NCBI GenBank assembly: GCA_018436855.1
Contig: JAHDKO010000145.1
Coordinates: 1 to 60,948, forward strand
Origin: Deltaproteobacteria bacterium
GTDB lineage: Bacteria; Desulfobacterota; Desulfomonilia; UBA1062
Direction of reading: 5' to 3'
Length of the DNA: 60,948 nucleotides
Position numbers and translations under genes: made by a program. Shown here piece by piece: positions 21,579 through 30,625 of the stretch. The notes under the pieces were generated by a model. It did not search any database. It saw only the letters and a program-made list of their open reading frames with translations, and was not told where the DNA came from. Numbering within the stretch: the stretch's first letter is position 1; each line of letters starts with the position of its first letter.

Positions 21579-22082
21579 TCTTCACGCGCCGCCTTGCGAC
21601 ACGCATGCCGCCGTAAGGCTTGAAAATCAAGGTCAAACCCGGGAGCGGCCCTGTGGAAGCGCATCTTCAGTGCTGCCCCGTTCTCTTGCTTAAAAAAAGC
21701 CGCTGCCCTGCATCCTTTTTATTCTTTCTGCATCCAAGGAAAAGACCGATCGATGGGGAGAACCTTAAAGAGAGCCGAATACCGCACCTGTTCCCGCTGC
21801 TTTCCCAGGGACCGTAACCGGCGACCGATTCCTCCTGTTCAATAGTATGGACCCCTGGAAGGCAAGCCCTTCGACCTTATTGAAGCCTGGAAACTCAAGG
21901 GGAATATGACCCTTCCTCCCTGTCCTTTGAAGGGTGCAAAGAGAAGGATTCATCCTGCGGATCCAGGCGCACGGCCATCCCCGGGGCAGCCGGTCCGACC
22001 CGGCACTTTCGGCGGAAAGTGTGAGGGTGTTTTCCGGGTCTCACAACAGATTTTCATGGGGGCATCAACCCTGATAATTTTC
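21579..22082. other. Gap between potD and the polyamine regulator
   Basis: About 500 bases with no gene. It holds dispersed repeat copy B (21841-21957) and leads into the regulator promoter. I see no clear terminator after potD. Confidence 0.4.
21841..21957 (+). repeat. Dispersed intergenic repeat, copy B
   Basis: Contains TATGGACC, GGCAAGCCCTTCGACC and GGGGAATATGACC in the same order as copies at 25318 (plus) and 40876 (minus). Ends with AAGGATTCATCCTG, a decayed form of the GAAGGAGGATCACTCCTG end of copy A. Confidence 0.6.
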
Positions 22083-22112
22083 TTGACACAGATGATGAGC
22101 ATATCATATATA
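22083..22112 (+). promoter_or_regulatory. Promoter of the regulator-spe operon
   Basis: TTGACA (22083-22088), an 18-base spacer and TATATA (22107-22112). Lies 60 bases ahead of the regulator ATG. Confidence 0.6.
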
Positions 22113-22123
22113 CCCCCCTCAAA

Positions 22124-22139
22124 GTTTATTATTGTAAAC
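22124..22139 (+). promoter_or_regulatory. Candidate operator for the XRE/cupin regulator
   Basis: Inverted repeat GTTTA-N6-TAAAC placed just after the -10, at the likely transcription start. The position suits autorepression by the product of the next gene. Confidence 0.4.
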
Positions 22140-22174
22140 AAAAGGTAACACTTTAATATGCCCAGAGGGAGCGG

Positions 22175-22717
22175 ATGAAGATCGGCGAAAAGATAAAAAA
22201 CTTGCGTCTTTCCATGGAGATGACACAGGAAGATCTGGCGACGAGAGCTGACCTCACCAAGGGGTTTATTTCGCTTCTCGAGCGCGATCTCCAGACGCCG
22301 TCCCTGGATACGCTCGAGCTGATATTAAACGCCCTGGACACCACGCTCGCCGACTTCTTTGCGGTCAAGGGACCGGAGATCGTGGTTTTCAAACCCGGGC
22401 AGCGGGTCCTCATCGAGGACGAGGACGAACCCGGAGTGCGCAGGGAGATACTCATTCCCGGCGCACAGGGACGGGAGGCCGACATGCTCCTGGTGACGCT
22501 GGAGCCGGACTCGGTCACCTACAAGGAGAAGACGCACTATGGCGATGAGTGCGGCCTGGTGCGCGAAGGCCAGATCGTCATCTGCCTGGGAAAGGACACG
22601 TTCAGGGCATCGAAGGGAGATGCCTTCTACTATACAGCAGACAAGAAACACTGGATAGAGAACAGATCGAAAAGCAGGGCACAGTTCCTCTGGATCTCTG
22701 CCCCGCCAAGCTTCTGA
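22175..22717 (+). CDS. XRE-family regulator with cupin domain (polyamine-locus type)
   Basis: A 180-residue regulator. Residues 5-60 are a helix-turn-helix ([33 protein letters not shown]), and residues about 105-178 a cupin fold with the [12 protein letters not shown] and WIENRS strands. This layout is that of PuuR-like repressors that sense putrescine or related ligands through the cupin. It is the first gene of an operon with speD-pdaD-speE-speB, so it likely controls polyamine synthesis. No metal-ligand triad is obvious, so it could bind an amine directly. Confidence 0.9.
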   Translation: MKIGEKIKNLRLSMEMTQEDLATRADLTKGFISLLERDLQTPSLDTLELILNALDTTLADFFAVKGPEIVVFKPGQRVLIEDEDEPGVRREILIPGAQGREADMLLVTLEPDSVTYKEKTHYGDECGLVREGQIVICLGKDTFRASKGDAFYYTADKKHWIENRSKSRAQFLWISAPPSF

Positions 22718-22733
22718 AGAAAGGGGTATGGAA

Positions 22734-23141
22734 ATGTCGAACGCATTGGGAACTCACATACTGGCCGAATACTATGACTGCGATGTCGAAATACTGAACA
22801 ACGCGAGAAAGATCGAAAAATATCTGAACGATGCCGCGCTGGAAGCAGGAGCGACTATCGTGTCATCGGCGTTCCATACCTTCAATCCCCACGGGGTGAG
22901 CGGTTTCGTTGTCATCGCCGAGTCCCATCTCTCCATCCACACCTGGCCGGAGTACGGCTACGCCGCAGTGGATATCTTCACCTGCGGAGACACGGTGGAC
23001 CCGTGGAAGGCCTTCGATCTCCTGAAAGAGACTCTGGAATGCGCCCACTATTCAACCATCGAGATGAAGAGGGGCCAGCTCAAGGTCGTGGGCCAGGAGC
23101 TCAAGTACAAGCCGGATGCAGTAGCTGCTGCAGTGAGGTGA
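22734..23141 (+). CDS. speD: S-adenosylmethionine decarboxylase proenzyme
   Basis: A 135-residue class 1B enzyme that supplies the aminopropyl donor for spermidine. Self-cleavage would occur at Glu63-Ser64 in [12 protein letters not shown], with Ser64 becoming the pyruvoyl group, as in the Thermotoga enzyme. The start at 22734 is favoured by the AAGGGG eight bases before; the ATG at 22728 is too close to it. Confidence 0.95.
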   Translation: MSNALGTHILAEYYDCDVEILNNARKIEKYLNDAALEAGATIVSSAFHTFNPHGVSGFVVIAESHLSIHTWPEYGYAAVDIFTCGDTVDPWKAFDLLKETLECAHYSTIEMKRGQLKVVGQELKYKPDAVAAAVR

Positions 23142-23150
23142 CAGAAGAAC

Positions 23151-23618
23151 ATGATCATTCAGACACCGTCCACATATTTCATCACCTCCGGATCGTCCGA
23201 GGGCTTCAGCAGGCTCAACTCATTTGACGGTGCGCTCCTGGCTTCCGGAGTCGGGAACGTGAACCTGCTCAGGATGAGCAGCATCTGCCCTCCCCGCGCA
23301 CGCCAGGTAAGTTCCGTGAACCTGCCTCAGGGCTCGCTCGTGCCGGTGGCGTATGCAGAGATCATCTCGGAGAAACCGGGCGATGTCATATCCGCGGGCG
23401 TGGCGCTGGCCCTGCCCGAGGATGAGGACCACGCAGGACTGATCATGGAGTATTCGGGAATCGGCACGAGGGATCGGATCGAGGAACGGGTGAGGCGTAT
23501 GGCCGAAGAGGGCATGAAGATGCGCGGAAAGGCCATCCGCGAGATCAAGAGTGCTGTCGTGGAGCATCGGGTAGTGAAGTGCGGTTGTGCGTTTGCAGCC
23601 GTGGTCTTATGGGAGTGA
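23151..23618 (+). CDS. pdaD: Pyruvoyl-dependent arginine decarboxylase
   Basis: A 155-residue proenzyme converting arginine to agmatine. GNVNLLRMSSICPPRA carries the Ser43-Ser44 bond where the chain self-cleaves to make the pyruvoyl group (Ser52-Ser53 in Methanocaldococcus). This archaeal-type enzyme replaces the larger PLP-dependent SpeA. It is nine bases after speD and followed at three bases by speE. Confidence 0.93.
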   Translation: MIIQTPSTYFITSGSSEGFSRLNSFDGALLASGVGNVNLLRMSSICPPRARQVSSVNLPQGSLVPVAYAEIISEKPGDVISAGVALALPEDEDHAGLIMEYSGIGTRDRIEERVRRMAEEGMKMRGKAIREIKSAVVEHRVVKCGCAFAAVVLWE

Positions 23619-23621
23619 GGC

Positions 23622-24479
23622 ATGAGAACGGCGGATTCATGGTTCATCGAGGTCTTTGACGGCAAATCCGGCAAGGTCGGCGGCTTGAGCTTTCACATGG
23701 ACGAGGTCCTCTACGAGAAGCAGAGCCGGTTTCAGAACATCAAGGTGGTAAGAAACGCATTCTTCGGCAATGTCATGCTGCTGGACGACCTGGTCATGCT
23801 CACGGACAAGGACGAGTTCTTCTATCACGACATGCTCGTCCATGTGCCCATGGCCTGCGCCGGCAATCCGGAGAACGTGCTCGTCGTCGGAGGCGGCGAC
23901 GGCGGTTCGGTCAGGGAGATGCTCAAACACCCCGGCGTGCGCAGGGTCGTGCTCTGCGAGATCGACGGCATGGTCATCGAGGCGGCCCGGGAGTTTTTCC
24001 CCGCCCTGTCCTCCTGCCTGGACGACCCCAGGATCGAGGTGGTGGTGGCGGACGGCATCGAATACGTACGTGCCCACAAAAACGAGTTCGACTGCATCTG
24101 CATCGACTCGACCGACCCTATCGGCCCTGCAGTGGGGCTCTTCTCGACCGGGTTCTACGGCAGCATCCGCGACGCCCTGACCGACCGGGGCGCCATGAGT
24201 GCCCAGACCGAGTCCCCGGCATGGAGCATGGGCCAGGTCTCATCCATTGTAAAAAATATGCGGCAGGCCTTCGGGAACGCCTATCCCTACCTGGCCCCGG
24301 TTCCCTGCTATCCCTCGGGCCTGTGGTCGTGCACGCTCTGCCTCAAGCAGGATCGCAACCCTGTGGAAGACTTTGATCAGGGGCGCGCAGAGCTCGTCTC
24401 TGAAACATGCCGGTACTACAACGCCGAAATCCACCGGGCGTGCTTCACCCTGCCCAACTTCGTCAAGCAGGCGCTATGA
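23622..24479 (+). CDS. speE: Spermidine synthase
   Basis: A 285-residue aminopropyltransferase making spermidine from putrescine and decarboxylated SAM. Signatures are LLDDLVMLTDKDEFFYHDML, VLVVGGGDGGSVREMLKH, the catalytic DSTDPIGPA and QTESPAW. Its stop overlaps the speB start (ATGA). Confidence 0.95.
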   Translation: MRTADSWFIEVFDGKSGKVGGLSFHMDEVLYEKQSRFQNIKVVRNAFFGNVMLLDDLVMLTDKDEFFYHDMLVHVPMACAGNPENVLVVGGGDGGSVREMLKHPGVRRVVLCEIDGMVIEAAREFFPALSSCLDDPRIEVVVADGIEYVRAHKNEFDCICIDSTDPIGPAVGLFSTGFYGSIRDALTDRGAMSAQTESPAWSMGQVSSIVKNMRQAFGNAYPYLAPVPCYPSGLWSCTLCLKQDRNPVEDFDQGRAELVSETCRYYNAEIHRACFTLPNFVKQAL

Positions 24480-25294
24480 GCCGGTTTCTCGCAGCCCGCG
24501 ACCAGGGCCGCATCTGCCTGGTGGGGGCGCCCTTCGACTCCACCACCAGCTACCGGCCCGGGGCGCGCTTCGGTCCGGACGAGATCAGGAGGGCCTCCCA
24601 AGGCCTGGAAACGTTTTCGCCCGAGCAGGAGAACGACCTCGAAGACTGTGATTTCACGGACATGGGCGACCTGGAGCTGCCCTTCGGCGACCCCTCCCCT
24701 GCCCTCGCCATGATCGAGGCAACCATTGGAGAACTCATGGAACAGGGAAAGATCCCCTTGCTCCTGGGCGGCGAGCACCTGGTCTCTCTCGGCGCGATCA
24801 GGGCCGTGACCGGCCGGTTCCCGGACTTGAGGATCGTCCACCTCGACGCCCACGCCGACCTGCGCGACGACTACCTGGGCCAGAGGCTCTCGCACGCCTC
24901 GGTGATCCGCCGTGCCGTTGACCTGCTCGGCCGTGACCGCATCCGCCAGTTCGGCATCCGTTCGTGCACCAGGGAGGAATATCCACTCGTGAAAAGCCTT
25001 GCCGCAGACGTTCCTCAGATCATCGCCTGGGCGGGAGGGTCGCCCTGCTATCTCACCTGCGATCTGGACATCCTCGACCCTGCCGTGTTCCCGGGCACCG
25101 GGACCCCGGAGCCGGGCGGAATTTCGTTTCAGGCCCTCACTGAAGCCCTGGTCCGCCTCATCGGCGGCCTGAGGATCGCAGGCATGGACGTGGTCGAGCT
25201 CGCCCCGAACATGGACACCACCGGGGTCTCCTCCATCACGGCCGCCAAGATCGTCCGGGAGTGCATCATCGCGCTGTGCAGGCGCAGGTCGTGA
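24476..25294 (+). CDS. speB: Agmatinase
   Basis: A 272-residue ureohydrolase with both manganese sites: GGEHLVS, HLDAHADLRDDY and TCDLDILDPAVFPGTGTPEPGG. Together with the neighbouring arginine decarboxylase, agmatinase activity (agmatine to putrescine plus urea) is the natural assignment; guanidino-acid hydrolases of this fold are the alternative. The ATG at 24476 is coupled to the speE stop. Confidence 0.9.
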   Translation: MSRFLAARDQGRICLVGAPFDSTTSYRPGARFGPDEIRRASQGLETFSPEQENDLEDCDFTDMGDLELPFGDPSPALAMIEATIGELMEQGKIPLLLGGEHLVSLGAIRAVTGRFPDLRIVHLDAHADLRDDYLGQRLSHASVIRRAVDLLGRDRIRQFGIRSCTREEYPLVKSLAADVPQIIAWAGGSPCYLTCDLDILDPAVFPGTGTPEPGGISFQALTEALVRLIGGLRIAGMDVVELAPNMDTTGVSSITAAKIVRECIIALCRRRS

Positions 25295-25317
25295 CACTCG
25301 TTTGCTCCCCGCTGGAT

Positions 25318-25430
25318 TATTGGTACAGACCTTTGAAGGGCAAGCCCTTCAACCCCTTGGAATCCTGATAGCTGCAGGGAATGCAACTCTACCAGTCCTC
25401 CGCAGCAAACGCGAAGGAGGATCACTCCTG
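25318..25430 (+). repeat. Dispersed intergenic repeat, copy A
   Basis: The clearest copy. Order of blocks: TGGTACAGACCTTTGAAGG, GGCAAGCCCTTCAACC, GCTGCAGGGAATGCAACTC, then ACGCGAAGGAGGATCACTCC. Fills most of the gap between speB and the Trm112-like gene. Confidence 0.65.
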
Positions 25431-25519
25431 CCTGCACATCCCGCTCACAGGCTTTGCCCTTTTCACATATTGACATCCAGGCCTCTGCAATGACATACGA
25501 AAAGCAGGAGGATTTTTCC

Positions 25520-25693
25520 ATGCCCATCGACAAGCAACTGCTCGACATTCTCGCCTGCCCCAAGTGCAAGGGCAAGCTCGTGCTGGAGGAAGACCAGAGC
25601 GGTCTCGTCTGCCCTGCCTGCCGGCTGAAGTACCGCATCGAGGACGAGATCCCGGTCATGCTCATCGACGAAGCCGTCCCTTTGGAAAAATGA
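25520..25693 (+). CDS. Trm112/UPF0434-like zinc-ribbon protein
   Basis: 57 residues: IDKQLLDILACPKCKGKL then GLVCPACRLKYRIEDEIPVMLIDEA. This is the YcaR (UPF0434) family, homologous to Trm112, an activator of methyltransferases in other domains. AGGAGG precedes the ATG at 25520. Its stop overlaps the next start. Confidence 0.9.
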   Translation: MPIDKQLLDILACPKCKGKLVLEEDQSGLVCPACRLKYRIEDEIPVMLIDEAVPLEK

Positions 25694-26496
25694 GCCGCTC
25701 GCAGGAACAGCTCACCGCCGACCATCTCCTCTCCATTGCCCGGCCCGATATCGCCGTGATCCTGGGCACCGGCCTGGGCGTCATGGAGGAGGCCGTGACC
25801 GTGGAACGGGCGGTTCACTACGCCGACATTCCGGGCTTTCCGGTCTCCTCGGTGAAGAGCCACTCGGGCAGGCTCCTGTTCGGCACCCTGGGGGATAAAA
25901 GCGTGGCGGTCATGAGCGGGAGGTTTCATCTCTACGAGGGGTACTCGCCCCGGGAGGTCACCTTTCCCGTCCGCGTCTTCGCCTACATGGGGATCAGGAG
26001 CATCTTCATCTCCAATGCAGCGGGAGGCCTGCGGCCGGACCTGACCCCGGGGAGCGCCATGCTCGTCACCGACCACATCAACCTCACCGCGCAGAGCCCG
26101 CTTACCGGCCCGAACATCGAAGGGCTGGGCCCAAGGTTCCCGGATATGACCAGGCCGTACAGCCCTGCCCTCATCGCCCGGGCCAGGTCTTTTGCACGGG
26201 AAAACGGCATCGACCTGGGCGAAGGGGTGTACGTGCAAGTGCCGGGGCCGTCCATGGAGACCGCGGCCGAGACCCGGATGCTGCGCCTCATGGGCGCTGA
26301 CGCAGTGGGCATGTCCACGGTGATGGAGGTCATCCAGGCCGTTCACTGCGGCATGGAGGTGCTCGCCATATCGGCCGTCACCAACAGCAACGACCCCGAC
26401 AGCTACCTGCCCGCGCCGATCGAGCAGGTCATCGCCATGGCCGAGAAGGCAGGGCCCGTGATCGCACGGGTCTTCGCAGGCATAATAAAAGGCTGA
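25690..26496 (+). CDS. Purine nucleoside phosphorylase, class I trimeric type
   Basis: A 268-residue enzyme of the PNP/MTAP group: ILGTGLGVMEEAV, PVSSVKSHSGRLLFG, SGRFHLYEGY, FISNAAGG and GPSMETAAETRML, GMSTVMEV. The GMSTVMEV form of the base site is that of inosine-guanosine phosphorylases (MTAP has other residues). With SpeD/SpeE upstream, 5'-methylthioadenosine salvage is conceivable, but the motifs favour inosine/guanosine. Confidence 0.9.
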   Translation: MSRSQEQLTADHLLSIARPDIAVILGTGLGVMEEAVTVERAVHYADIPGFPVSSVKSHSGRLLFGTLGDKSVAVMSGRFHLYEGYSPREVTFPVRVFAYMGIRSIFISNAAGGLRPDLTPGSAMLVTDHINLTAQSPLTGPNIEGLGPRFPDMTRPYSPALIARARSFARENGIDLGEGVYVQVPGPSMETAAETRMLRLMGADAVGMSTVMEVIQAVHCGMEVLAISAVTNSNDPDSYLPAPIEQVIAMAEKAGPVIARVFAGIIKG

Positions 26497-26524
26497 AGCC
26501 TTTTTTCACCAAAGGCTTCAGCCT
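26490..26524. terminator. Bidirectional terminator between purine nucleoside phosphorylase and lon
   Basis: Perfect 14-bp stem AGGCTGAAGCCTTT / AAAGGCTTCAGCCT with a 7-base loop, T-rich within. It lies between convergent genes. Confidence 0.8.
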
Positions 26525-26583
26525 CGTGCAAACCAATATTCTACCGGATAATCCCCGGCCGCCTTTTTCAAGGATTGAGGCCT

Positions 26584-29034
26584 TCAGTGGGCCGTCTGCT
26601 CCGCGGGCTTGCTCTCTTTCCTCGAGTTTCGCCGCTTGGGCGGCTCCTGGGTGGTCTTCCGCTCCTGCTTCTTCTCGTTCACGAACACCAGTCCGAGCAC
26701 CTCGTCCATGGAGTTCACCGGATGGAACTTGACCTTGCTCTTGATCACCGGCGGAATATCCTCCAGATCCTTGACGTTGTCCTTGGGGATGATGATCTCG
26801 AAGATCTTGTTCCGGTGGGCGGCCAGGGTCTTCTCCTTGAGGCCTCCGATGGGGAGCACCTTGCCCCGCAAGGTGATCTCGCCGGTCATGGCGATGTCCT
26901 TCCTGACCTTCCGGTTCGTCAGGGCCGAGATCACCGCTGTCGCCATGGTGATGCCGGCTGACGGGCCGTCCTTGGGGATGGCGCCGGCAGGAACGTGGAT
27001 GTGCACGTCGGACTCGCGGGTGAACGCCGGAGAGATTCCCAGCATGTCCGCCCTGGACCGGGTGTAGGTGAGACCGGCCTGAGCGGATTCCTTCATTACG
27101 TCTCCGAGCTGGCCGGTGAGGACCAGAGCGCCGCCTTTTCCTTCCTTGCTGGGCAGAACCGAGGTCTCGATGTAGAGGATCTCGCCGCCGAAGGGGGTCC
27201 AGGCAAGCCCGGTGGCCACGCCCACCTCGTGCTCGGTGCGCTCCTGCTCGGGCAGGTACTTGGGCACGCCGAGGTAGTTGGGCACGGTCTTGGCGGTGAT
27301 CCGGTAGACCTTCTTGCGCTTCCTTTCCTTTTCCGCCACGTCCCTGGCCACCTTGCGCACGATGGAGCCTATCTCGCGCTCCAGGTTCCTGACGCCCGCC
27401 TCCTTGGTGTAGTGGTTGACGACATCGAGGATCGCGTCATCGCTGAACACGACGTCTTCCATCTTCATGCCGTTTTCGGTCACCTGCCGCTTCACCAGAT
27501 AGCGCTTGGCGATCTGGAGCTTTTCCTGGTCCGTGTACCCGGGCAGCTCGATGATCTCCATCCGGTCCTTCAGGGGGCCGGGAATGGGGTCCATGAGGTT
27601 CGCCGTGGTGATGAACATGACCTTGGACAGATCGAAGGGCACATTGAGGTAATGATCCTGGAACGAAAAGTTCTGCTCTGGGTCGAGCACTTCCAGCAGT
27701 GCCGAAGACGGGTCGCCGCGGAAGTCCTGCCCGATCTTGTCCACCTCGTCGATCATGAACACCGGGTTGTTGGAGCCGGCCTGCTTGATGCCCTGGACAA
27801 TCCTTCCGGGCATGGCTCCGATATAGGTGCGCCGGTGGCCCCTTATCTCGGCCTCGTCCCGCACGCCGCCGATCGAGAGCCGGTAGAACTCCCGGCCCAG
27901 AGCGCGCGCGATGGATCTGCCCAGCGAGGTCTTGCCCACACCCGGAGGACCCACGAAGCATAAGATCGCGCCCTTCTTGTTCGGATTGAGCTTTCTCACC
28001 GCCAGATACTCCAGGATACGCTGCTTGACCTTGTCGAGACCGTAGTGGTCCTCGTCGAGGATGACGGCCGCCTGCTTGATGTCGAGGCTGTCATGCGTGG
28101 AATGGCCCCACGGCAGATCGGTCATCCAATCGAGATAGGTCCGGATGATGTTGGCCTCCGCAGAGTCCTGATGCATCATCTTGAGCCGTTCGAGCTGCTT
28201 GTTGGCCTCTTTCTTCACCTCGTCGGGCATGCCGACCTTCTCGATCTTGAGCTGGTACTCCTCCATCTCCTTGCTCTTCTCGTCGACCTCGCCCAGCTCC
28301 TGCTGAATGGCGCGGAGCTGCTCGCGGAGGAAGTATTCGCGCTGGGTCTTGCTCATCTCCTCCTTGGCCTGGGTCTGGATGCGGGCCTGGACCTCGGAGA
28401 GCTCCATTTCCTTGGAGAGCAGGCCGTTGACATGCTTGAGCCGCTCGATGGGGTCGATGATCTCCAGCACGTGCTGCGATTCCTCTACCTTGAGCCTCAA
28501 GTTGGATGCCACGAGGTCGGCGAGCCTGCCGGGGTCGTCGATGGCCTCAAGGATGGACAGCGCGTCGGGCGAAACAATGCCTCTGAGCTGGAGAATCCTC
28601 TCGGACTGTTCCTTGACCGAGCGCATCATGGCCTCGACCTCCACGGTCACTTCCTTGATCTCGGGCTCTTCGATCTTCTCGATGTCAACGGTGTAGAAAC
28701 CGCGGTCGTCCTTGTAGAGCTTGCGTATTCTCGCCTTTGCAACGCCCTGCACCAGGATCTTCACCCTGCCGTCGGGGAGCTTGAGCATCCTGATGACCAT
28801 GGCCACGGTGCCCACGGTATAGATCTGGTCTTCTTCGGGCTCCTCGACCGTAGAGTCCTTCTGCGCGGCCAGGAAGATGTACCGGTCCTTGTTCAGCGCC
28901 TCGTCGACCGCCTTGATGGACAACCCCCTGCCCACGAAAAGCGGCAGGATCATATATGGATATATCACTACATCTCGGATGGGGAGCAATGGGATATTCG
29001 TAGGGATATCTATTGCCTGTTTTTCATTTTCCAT
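26584..29034 (-). CDS. lon: ATP-dependent protease Lon
   Basis: An 816-residue protein: N-terminal substrate domain ([18 protein letters not shown]), coiled coil about 190-300, AAA+ with Walker [10 protein letters not shown] (362-370) and Walker [10 protein letters not shown] (426-434), and the protease domain with catalytic Ser692 (PKDGPSAG) and Lys735 ([11 protein letters not shown]). It degrades misfolded and regulatory proteins. The tail after residue 785 is Lys/Arg/Glu-rich and dispensable-looking. It is 11 bases after hsp20, so both are probably one heat-shock unit. Confidence 0.97.
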   Translation of the reverse strand: MENEKQAIDIPTNIPLLPIRDVVIYPYMILPLFVGRGLSIKAVDEALNKDRYIFLAAQKDSTVEEPEEDQIYTVGTVAMVIRMLKLPDGRVKILVQGVAKARIRKLYKDDRGFYTVDIEKIEEPEIKEVTVEVEAMMRSVKEQSERILQLRGIVSPDALSILEAIDDPGRLADLVASNLRLKVEESQHVLEIIDPIERLKHVNGLLSKEMELSEVQARIQTQAKEEMSKTQREYFLREQLRAIQQELGEVDEKSKEMEEYQLKIEKVGMPDEVKKEANKQLERLKMMHQDSAEANIIRTYLDWMTDLPWGHSTHDSLDIKQAAVILDEDHYGLDKVKQRILEYLAVRKLNPNKKGAILCFVGPPGVGKTSLGRSIARALGREFYRLSIGGVRDEAEIRGHRRTYIGAMPGRIVQGIKQAGSNNPVFMIDEVDKIGQDFRGDPSSALLEVLDPEQNFSFQDHYLNVPFDLSKVMFITTANLMDPIPGPLKDRMEIIELPGYTDQEKLQIAKRYLVKRQVTENGMKMEDVVFSDDAILDVVNHYTKEAGVRNLEREIGSIVRKVARDVAEKERKRKKVYRITAKTVPNYLGVPKYLPEQERTEHEVGVATGLAWTPFGGEILYIETSVLPSKEGKGGALVLTGQLGDVMKESAQAGLTYTRSRADMLGISPAFTRESDVHIHVPAGAIPKDGPSAGITMATAVISALTNRKVRKDIAMTGEITLRGKVLPIGGLKEKTLAAHRNKIFEIIIPKDNVKDLEDIPPVIKSKVKFHPVNSMDEVLGLVFVNEKKQERKTTQEPPKRRNSRKESKPAEQTAH

Positions 29035-29045
29035 TCACTATACTC

Positions 29046-29447
29046 CTATTCGATTGTGATCCGCTTGATGAGTTTTGCCTTGTCGTCCGACCTGGCGATG
29101 CGAATATATAAAATGCCGTCGGAGAACCTGGCATCCACCTTTTCCAGATCGAATATTCCGGGAATATCCAGTTCTCTCCTGAACCTTCCGAATCCTCTCT
29201 CCATTCTGATATACCGGACTCCTCTGTTCGCCAGCGTGTCCCGCTTCATCCCGCTGATGACCAGTGTCCTGCCGACCACCTCGACGCGGACCTCATCCTG
29301 GCTCACACCGGGAATCTCGACCTCTATGCAGAGCTCGCTGGAGCACTCGTAGACATCCAATGGAGGATAACAGATACCGAGCCTCTCCTCATGGCTTTCC
29401 TGTCCGAGGAGAAACCCTACAACTTCTTGAAATTTCAAATTATACAT
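29046..29447 (-). CDS. Small heat-shock protein, Hsp20 family
   Basis: 133 residues. The alpha-crystallin domain spans about 28-130, with PPLDVYECSSELCIEVEIPGV, then RTLVISGMKRD and FGRFRRELDIPG, DARFSDGILYIRI. It binds unfolding proteins without ATP. The C-terminal IxI motif appears as ITIE at the end. Upstream of lon in the same transcript. Confidence 0.92.
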   Translation of the reverse strand: MYNLKFQEVVGFLLGQESHEERLGICYPPLDVYECSSELCIEVEIPGVSQDEVRVEVVGRTLVISGMKRDTLANRGVRYIRMERGFGRFRRELDIPGIFDLEKVDARFSDGILYIRIARSDDKAKLIKRITIE

Positions 29448-29482
29448 ATTCCCTTCCTTATGAACTGTGCTGCTTTAGTACC

Positions 29483-29510
29483 TTTATAGGATCACCAGAC
29501 GTCAAGTCAA
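29483..29510 (-). promoter_or_regulatory. Promoter of hsp20-lon
   Basis: Minus-strand TTGACT (29510-29505), 16-base spacer, TATAAA (29488-29483), about 36 bases before the hsp20 ATG. I see no CIRCE element. Confidence 0.55.
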
Positions 29511-30140
29511 TACCTCCAGACCCCCTCCCTGTATAGCTGTTCGGCCGGTGAAACAAAGAAATTTAGCGCTTATTCTCCCGGCAGTGCCGTCACCTTCACC
29601 ACGCGGCTCTCCACTCATATCGTGGAGAGCAAAAGAACATCCTGCCCGCCTCTCCCGCACGCACCACATCGCTAAGGGCAAAGGCCGTGTGGAGGGCCAC
29701 CCTGTTCTCTCCCGGGGGAGTCACCTTCGATGGCAGCATCCATACCACATTCACGCCCTTTCATGGAAGAGAGAACTCCCCCGGCATCCTCATGCGGACA
29801 GAAGACCGCCAACTTCCCCCCGTCGACGGCGTCAAGCGGGCCGGGGCCGCGAGGCCCGCAGGGTCCTAGCGCCTCCTGCTTCACGGGAATGCGCTCACGG
29901 GTTTCCAGACGCCCCTGCGCTCTGCGGGGCCTCACAGGAAATGAAACCCGGCCCCCGGACGGATCTTTCACGGACAGGAAATCATCTGGCAGTATTGCTA
30001 TATATTAATATGGATTCAATACCTCCCTTCAACATGCAGTAGTAAGCCGAGCCGCTGTTCTACCGGGGAAGAATGCCGCAGATCCGGGCAAGGGCGGCGG
30101 GAAAGTGGCAGATGCGCCCTGCGCATCCCGATGAGATCCC
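29511..30140. other. Gene-free stretch
   Basis: About 630 bases between hsp20 and umuD with only GC-biased open frames lacking binding sites. One perfect 8-bp hairpin, CTCTCCAC / GTGGAGAG, lies at 29607-29629 with no T-run. No gene or known RNA identified. Confidence 0.4.
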
Positions 30141-30169
30141 TTTACATCATCGGCACTTAGTGCTACCAT
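30141..30169 (+). promoter_or_regulatory. umuDC promoter with internal palindrome
   Basis: TTTACA (30141-30146), 17-base spacer, TACCAT (30164-30169). The spacer holds the palindrome GCACT-T-AGTGC (30153-30163), a candidate site for an SOS-type repressor. Predicted start near 30176. Confidence 0.5.
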
Positions 30170-30192
30170 CCCCGTTCATGCCAAGAGAGCGG

Positions 30193-30618
30193 ATGCACGT
30201 GAAAGAGTTGTGGGGCTTCTGTCGCCGGACCGGCCTGAAGATCCCGCTCTTCACCGCGCGAATATCCGCCGGATTTCCCTCACCGGCAGACGATTTCATC
30301 GACAAGGCCCTGGACCTGAACGAGTTTCTCATCGAACATCCCTCGGCAACGTTCTTCGTGCGGGTGGAGGGAACCTCCATGATCGATGCCGGCATCCATC
30401 CGGGCGATGTCCTCATCGTGGACCGGGCCCGGGAGCCTGCACCGGGCAGCATCGTGATCGCGGTGCTCGACGGCGGGTTCACGGTCAAGCGCTTCCAGGT
30501 GAAAAACGGCCGGTCGTTTCTCGCGGCCGAGAACGCCGATTTTGCGCCCATAGAGCTCTCCGGGGACATGATCGTCGAGGTCTGGGGCGTGGTCACCTAC
30601 GTAATCCACAAGGCGTGA
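30193..30618 (+). CDS. umuD: DNA polymerase V accessory protein UmuD
   Basis: 141 residues. Self-cleavage site Ala26-Gly27, catalytic Ser62 (GTSMIDAG) and Lys99 (FTVKRF) match E. coli Cys24-Gly25, Ser60 and Lys97 with a constant offset of two. That offset, and the AAGAGAGCGG before it, decide for the ATG at 30193 over the ATG at 30178, which would lie at the transcription start. After RecA-stimulated cleavage UmuD' joins UmuC for lesion bypass. Confidence 0.94.
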   Translation: MHVKELWGFCRRTGLKIPLFTARISAGFPSPADDFIDKALDLNEFLIEHPSATFFVRVEGTSMIDAGIHPGDVLIVDRAREPAPGSIVIAVLDGGFTVKRFQVKNGRSFLAAENADFAPIELSGDMIVEVWGVVTYVIHKA

Positions 30619-30625
30619 GAATTTC

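Noticed and set aside
30178-30192. Upstream ATG for umuD
   Set aside because: It falls at the predicted transcription start without a ribosome-binding site, and catalytic-residue numbering fits the ATG at 30193.
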